Below are positions 63,091 through 64,000 of a stretch of DNA of 64,000 nt, piece by piece (positions within the stretch are counted from its first letter, which is position 1; each line of letters starts with the position of its first letter). Below the pieces are notes generated by a model. That model was not told the DNA's origin. It saw only the letters and a list, made by a program, of their open reading frames with translations, and ran no database searches. The DNA is from Mesorhizobium sp. M8A.F.Ca.ET.218.01.1.1. Its GTDB lineage: Bacteria; Pseudomonadota; Alphaproteobacteria; Rhizobiales; Rhizobiaceae. Position numbers and translations under genes: made by a program. The DNA lies in assembly GCF_004791165.1 (NCBI RefSeq), contig NZ_SRUZ01000005.1, positions 1 to 64,000 of the forward strand. Reading direction: 5' to 3'.

Positions 63091-64000
63091 AGAGCATCTT
63101 GTCCTTCGATTTGAAGTCCAGCATGTGGCCGTACGGGCCGGTGACGCCGTCGCCTTTTTCATATTTGCGGATCATGTCCTTGTTCACTTCGAGCTGCCCG
63201 AGCAGGAAGAGCTCCGGGTCGTTGGCGGGCCGGGTCTTGTCGAAAGGCGTCGCCAGCTGTTCGCCGGGCTTCACCGGCCGCACGAGGTGCGGCGTGACGA
63301 TGACGACCAGTTCGGTCTCTTCCTTCTGGCTGCTCGAGTTGCGGAACAGTGTGCCGATGACCGGCACCTGACCGAGCCACGGCACCTGCTCCTGCAGCCT
63401 GGTGATCTTGCTGGACAGCAGCCCGCCAACGGCAAAGCTCTGACCATCGCGCAACTCGACCACGGTTGACAGTTTGCGGTTGGTGAAGATCGGATCGCCG
63501 GCGCTGGTGAAGCCGGTCAGGTCGCTGACCTCAGGGGCAAGGCTGATATGGATTTTGTCGTCGTCGAGCACGACCGGCGTGAACAGAAGATTGACGCCGA
63601 ATTGCTTGTACTCGATCTGGACCTCGCCATTGGCGTCGACGCTTCGGATGGGGACCTGGCCGCCGGCGTTGAAGCTAGCTTGCTCACCGGAAAGCGTGGT
63701 GAGGTTCGGATTAGCGAGCGTCCGCACGACGCCCTTCTCTTCGAGCGCTTCAATAATCAGGTCGACCTTGATGTTGCTGTCGATGATCTGGGTGATCAGT
63801 GTCGCGAAAGGATTGCTTTTCGACAGCAAACCCGTGAGCAGGGTCCCTGGGGCCGTTCCTGTTGGCGTGGTAGCTGCGATGCCCGTTCCAAAATGAGTTG
63901 CATTGCTGTCCCTGCTTCTGAACGACACACCGAGATCGCGGCCGGCGTTGCGCTTGGCTTCCAGCACACGCACTTCGAGATTGACCTGCTGGCTGTCGTC
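63077..64000 (-). CDS. cpaC: CpaC/RcpA-type pilus secretin (N-terminus beyond window)
   Basis: The frame stays open to base 64000, giving about 307 C-terminal residues. It has the secretin-domain features QQVNLEVRVLEAKRNAGRDL, VRTLANPNLTTLSGEQASF, VPIRSVDANGEVQIEYKQFG and VPWLGQVPVIGTLFRN. It forms the outer-membrane channel of the Tad secretion system. The last residues form a polar tail after the barrel segment. Earlier tad genes (pilin, prepilin peptidase, cpaB) are expected just outside the window. Confidence 0.92.
   Translation of the reverse strand, partial: DDSQQVNLEVRVLEAKRNAGRDLGVSFRSRDSNATHFGTGIAATTPTGTAPGTLLTGLLSKSNPFATLITQIIDSNIKVDLIIEALEEKGVVRTLANPNLTTLSGEQASFNAGGQVPIRSVDANGEVQIEYKQFGVNLLFTPVVLDDDKIHISLAPEVSDLTGFTSAGDPIFTNRKLSTVVELRDGQSFAVGGLLSSKITRLQEQVPWLGQVPVIGTLFRNSSSQKEETELVVIVTPHLVRPVKPGEQLATPFDKTRPANDPELFLLGQLEVNKDMIRKYEKGDGVTGPYGHMLDFKSKDKMLYVKK

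Overview
The window is high-GC DNA with Shine-Dalgarno-led genes, frequent GTG and TTG starts, and many solute-importer cassettes. The gene set (VCBS adhesin with its own type I exporter, three sugar-type ABC importers, acid-sugar dehydratases, a polysaccharide locus and a Tad/Flp pilus operon) points to a soil or plant-associated alphaproteobacterium, most likely a Mesorhizobium-like member of the Hyphomicrobiales. That placement is an inference from gene content. I saw no rRNA, tRNA, CRISPR array, IS element or integrase.

Layout. (1) 1-5.8 kb, plus strand: the 3' part of a VCBS-repeat type I secretion substrate, then its ABC exporter and HlyD-type adaptor. (2) 6.0-11.5 kb: a metallophosphoesterase and an RNase Z-family hydrolase, then a minus-strand set of small redox and START-like genes (two SDRs, an F420-reductase-like protein, an SRPBCC protein) divergent from a LysR regulator. 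(3) 11.6-17.8 kb: a LacI repressor divergent from an operon of Gfo/Idh/MocA dehydrogenase, TIM-barrel isomerase/epimerase and a ribose-type (CUT2) importer, with tandem LacI-type operators between them. (4) 17.9-24.4 kb, minus strand: a CUT1 importer followed by a galactonate-dehydratase-like enolase-superfamily enzyme and an RraA-family protein, divergent from a GntR regulator. (5) 24.6-29.6 kb, plus strand: the GntR regulator, three more enolase-superfamily enzymes and a NIPSNAP protein. (6) 29.7-38.4 kb: a minus-strand GntR / CUT2 importer / DJ-1 operon, divergent from an Fe-ADH / aldehyde dehydrogenase / alpha-beta hydrolase operon. Regions 3-6 form a dense block for import and breakdown of sugars and sugar acids.

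(7) 38.4-57.8 kb is a surface-polysaccharide locus. It holds two O-antigen ligase/polymerase-family proteins, an AsnB-type amidotransferase, a TviB-type UDP-sugar dehydrogenase, two paralogous methyltransferases, two GT4 glycosyltransferases, an ABC flippase/exporter, an acyltransferase-SGNH protein, an NAD-dependent epimerase/dehydratase and a WecA/MraY-type phosphoglycosyl transferase. It also holds an unusual double-membrane-anchored transglutaminase-like protein. The dehydrogenase plus amidotransferase suggests a glycan containing an amidated hexuronic acid. (8) 57.8-64.0 kb, minus strand: part of a Tad pilus operon (secretin cut by the window edge, small lipoprotein, TadG-like, two TadE-like, CpaE) that runs by overlapping genes into an L,D-transpeptidase and a coiled-coil membrane protein.

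No system here can be called new from sequence alone. The best candidates for something undescribed are the transglutaminase-like protein and its neighbours in the glycan locus, the four-member dehydratase cluster with NIPSNAP, and the L,D-transpeptidase pair coupled to the Tad operon.
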